NCBI GenBank assembly: GCA_964581365.1
Contig: CAZOOF010000004.1
Location: forward strand, 31,863 to 95,862
Source of the DNA: JAITWN01 sp964581365
GTDB lineage: Bacteria; Pseudomonadota; Gammaproteobacteria; SZUA-140
Length of the DNA: 64,000 nt
Direction of reading: 5' to 3'
The position numbers were made by a program, and so were the translations under genes. Every line of letters starts with the position of its first letter. The stretch's first letter is position 1. Shown piece after piece: positions 62,742-64,000 of the stretch. The notes beneath the pieces were generated by a model. The model was not told where the DNA came from, ran no database searches, and saw nothing but the letters and a program-made list of their open reading frames with translations.

Positions 62742-64000
62742 TCAGTACCCTCCCTTGGCTATGGCTGCCGCACGCTGGCCGCGGCTGTCCTGCTGCGCGA
62801 GTTTCATGCGCTCCAGCGCATTGCGGTAGTCGACCGGCATCACCTTGACGAACTTCGGCAGACAGGTGCGCCAATCAGCGAGGATGCGCTTCCCCAGCGC
62901 GCTGTCGGTATAGCGGACATGCCGCTCGATCAGCGTTCGCAGCCGTCGTTCATCATTGCAACTCATGTCGCGCATCAGATCGACCAGACCATGGCTTTCC
63001 AGCTCGCCACTCATCGCCTCGAGCGCGCTCATCGCCTCCTCTTCCTCGATTACCGGTTCCAGGCCGACCATCGCCAGATTGCAGCGGCTCTCAAAGCTTC
63101 CGTCCTCATCGAACACATACGCGATACCGCCGCTCATGCCGGCGGCGAAATTGCGGCCGGTCGCTCCAAGCACGAGCACGATGCCGCCGGTCATATACTC
63201 GCAGCCATGATCACCCGTGCCTTCGACGACAGCGATGGCACCGGAGTTGCGGACCGCGAAGCGCTCACCGGCGACACCGCGGAAGTAGATCTCGCCGCTG
63301 ATGGCGCCGTACAGCACCGTGTTGCCGACGATCACGTTATCCTCGGCCACGATCCGCGAGCGCTCCGATGGCCGGACGATGATGCGACCGCCGGACAGGC
63401 CCTTGCCCACATAATCGTTCGCCTCACCCAGCAGATCGATGGTCACGCCGTGGGCCAGCCAGGCGCCGAAGCTCTGCCCCGCGGTGCCATGCGCGGTGAT
63501 GTGGATGGTGTCATCCGGCAAGCCGGCATGACCATAGCGCTCCGCCACCCGGCCGGAAAGCATGGCGCCGAAGGTGCGGTTGACGCTGCGTACCGGGATA
63601 TCGATGCGTACCGCCTCACCGTGCTCGAGAGCGGGCCGTGCTAGTTCGATGAGCTTGTGATCCAGCGCGTTCTCCAGACCATGGTCCTGGCGCTCGCTGT
63701 TGAACACCGCCACTTCCTGGCCGACCTGCGGTCGATAAAACAGTCTGGAGAAATCGAGCCCCTGCGCCTTCCAGTGATCAATGGCCCGGCGCGTATCGAG
63801 CACATCGGTGCGGCCGATCATCTCATCGATGGTCCGGAAGCCGAGTTTCGCCATCAGACCGCGCACTTCCTCGGCAACCATGAAGAAATAGTTGACCACA
63901 TGCTCGGGCTTGCCGGTGAAACGCTTGCGCAGCACCGGATCCTGAGTGGCGACGCCGACCGGACAGGTGTTGAGATGGCACTTGCGCATCATGATGCAGC
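62742..64000 (-). CDS. gltB: Glutamate synthase large subunit, C-terminal part (runs off the window)
   Basis: The visible 419 residues are the C-terminal third of GltB; the gene continues past base 64000. The [3Fe-4S] cluster cysteines are at the very edge ([19 protein letters not shown]). The rest is the FMN-proximal end and the C-terminal beta-helix domain ([65 protein letters not shown]). It acts with GltD to make two glutamates from glutamine and 2-oxoglutarate. Confidence 0.95.
   Translation of the reverse strand, partial: CIMMRKCHLNTCPVGVATQDPVLRKRFTGKPEHVVNYFFMVAEEVRGLMAKLGFRTIDEMIGRTDVLDTRRAIDHWKAQGLDFSRLFYRPQVGQEVAVFNSERQDHGLENALDHKLIELARPALEHGEAVRIDIPVRSVNRTFGAMLSGRVAERYGHAGLPDDTIHITAHGTAGQSFGAWLAHGVTIDLLGEANDYVGKGLSGGRIIVRPSERSRIVAEDNVIVGNTVLYGAISGEIYFRGVAGERFAVRNSGAIAVVEGTGDHGCEYMTGGIVLVLGATGRNFAAGMSGGIAYVFDEDGSFESRCNLAMVGLEPVIEEEEAMSALEAMSGELESHGLVDLMRDMSCNDERRLRTLIERHVRYTDSALGKRILADWRTCLPKFVKVMPVDYRNALERMKLAQQDSRGQRAAAIAKGGY

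Overview
The window is a GC-rich chromosomal segment of a gammaproteobacterium. The evidence is gene order and content. It carries dapF-DUF484-xerC-hslV-hslU-DUF971-ubiE-ubiJ-ubiB, a divergent ygfB-pepP-ubiH-ubiI / zapB-like-zapA-6S RNA-ygfA locus, glnK-amtB with ubiK and comM alongside, and gltB-gltD-hemE. All are standard gammaproteobacterial neighbourhoods. I cannot name the genus. I saw no tRNA, rRNA, prophage, insertion sequence or CRISPR array. The segment is almost entirely core metabolism and housekeeping.

Layout. 1-6.2 kb: a 5'-truncated helical protein whose frame runs into a TusA-like domain across a nine-A run, then a cupin, an Rnk-like regulator, a beta-carbonic anhydrase, a VOC protein, a three-gene ABC exporter (adaptor, permease, ATPase) and a Cys-rich small protein. 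6.2-11.5 kb: a thioesterase and long-chain acyl-CoA ligase (minus), then xthA, ubiD and a small membrane protein (plus). 11.5-19.4 kb: the dapF to ubiB run, nearly all overlapping or closely spaced. 19.4-25.1 kb: minus-strand DJ-1 protein, divergent polysaccharide deacetylase, ctpA, envC and gpmI. 25.2-28 kb: rhodanese, secB, gpsA and a sugar nucleotidyltransferase. 28-33.6 kb: an antiporter, two UbiH-family hydroxylases, pepP and ygfB on the minus strand. 33.7-36.4 kb: a ZapB-like protein, zapA, 6S RNA, ygfA, an EVE protein and a lysine-rich histone H1-like gene interrupted by a 100-N assembly gap. 36.5-45.8 kb: ilvA, rpiA, DUF2905, a cyclic-nucleotide/rhodanese fusion, a candidate minus-strand small RNA, hemJ, priA, argS and a SPOR protein. 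45.8-51.2 kb: speA, speE, DUF4124, CDGSH, amtB and glnK. 51.5-64 kb: ubiK, comM, two methyltransferases, DUF188, two VOC proteins, an acetyltransferase, sdaA, an unknown gene coupled to hemE, then hemE, gltD and the C-terminal part of gltB at the right edge.

Functional themes. Ubiquinone synthesis is strongly represented: ubiD, ubiE, ubiJ, ubiB, two FAD hydroxylases and ubiK. Heme synthesis is represented by hemE and hemJ, nitrogen assimilation by glnK-amtB and gltBD, and polyamines by speA and speE. Cell division and envelope genes include envC, ctpA, zapA, the SPOR protein and xerC.

Most useful non-coding signals. These are a sigma-54 promoter with an NtrC-like enhancer upstream of glnK-amtB, a 6S RNA in its usual place, a candidate trans-acting sRNA between the cNMP/rhodanese gene and hemJ, consensus DnaA boxes flanking the priA start, and a perfect palindrome upstream of a divergent-looking O-methyltransferase. 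I did not find a large novel system. The best candidates for something undescribed are the TusA frameshift fusion and the sRNA.
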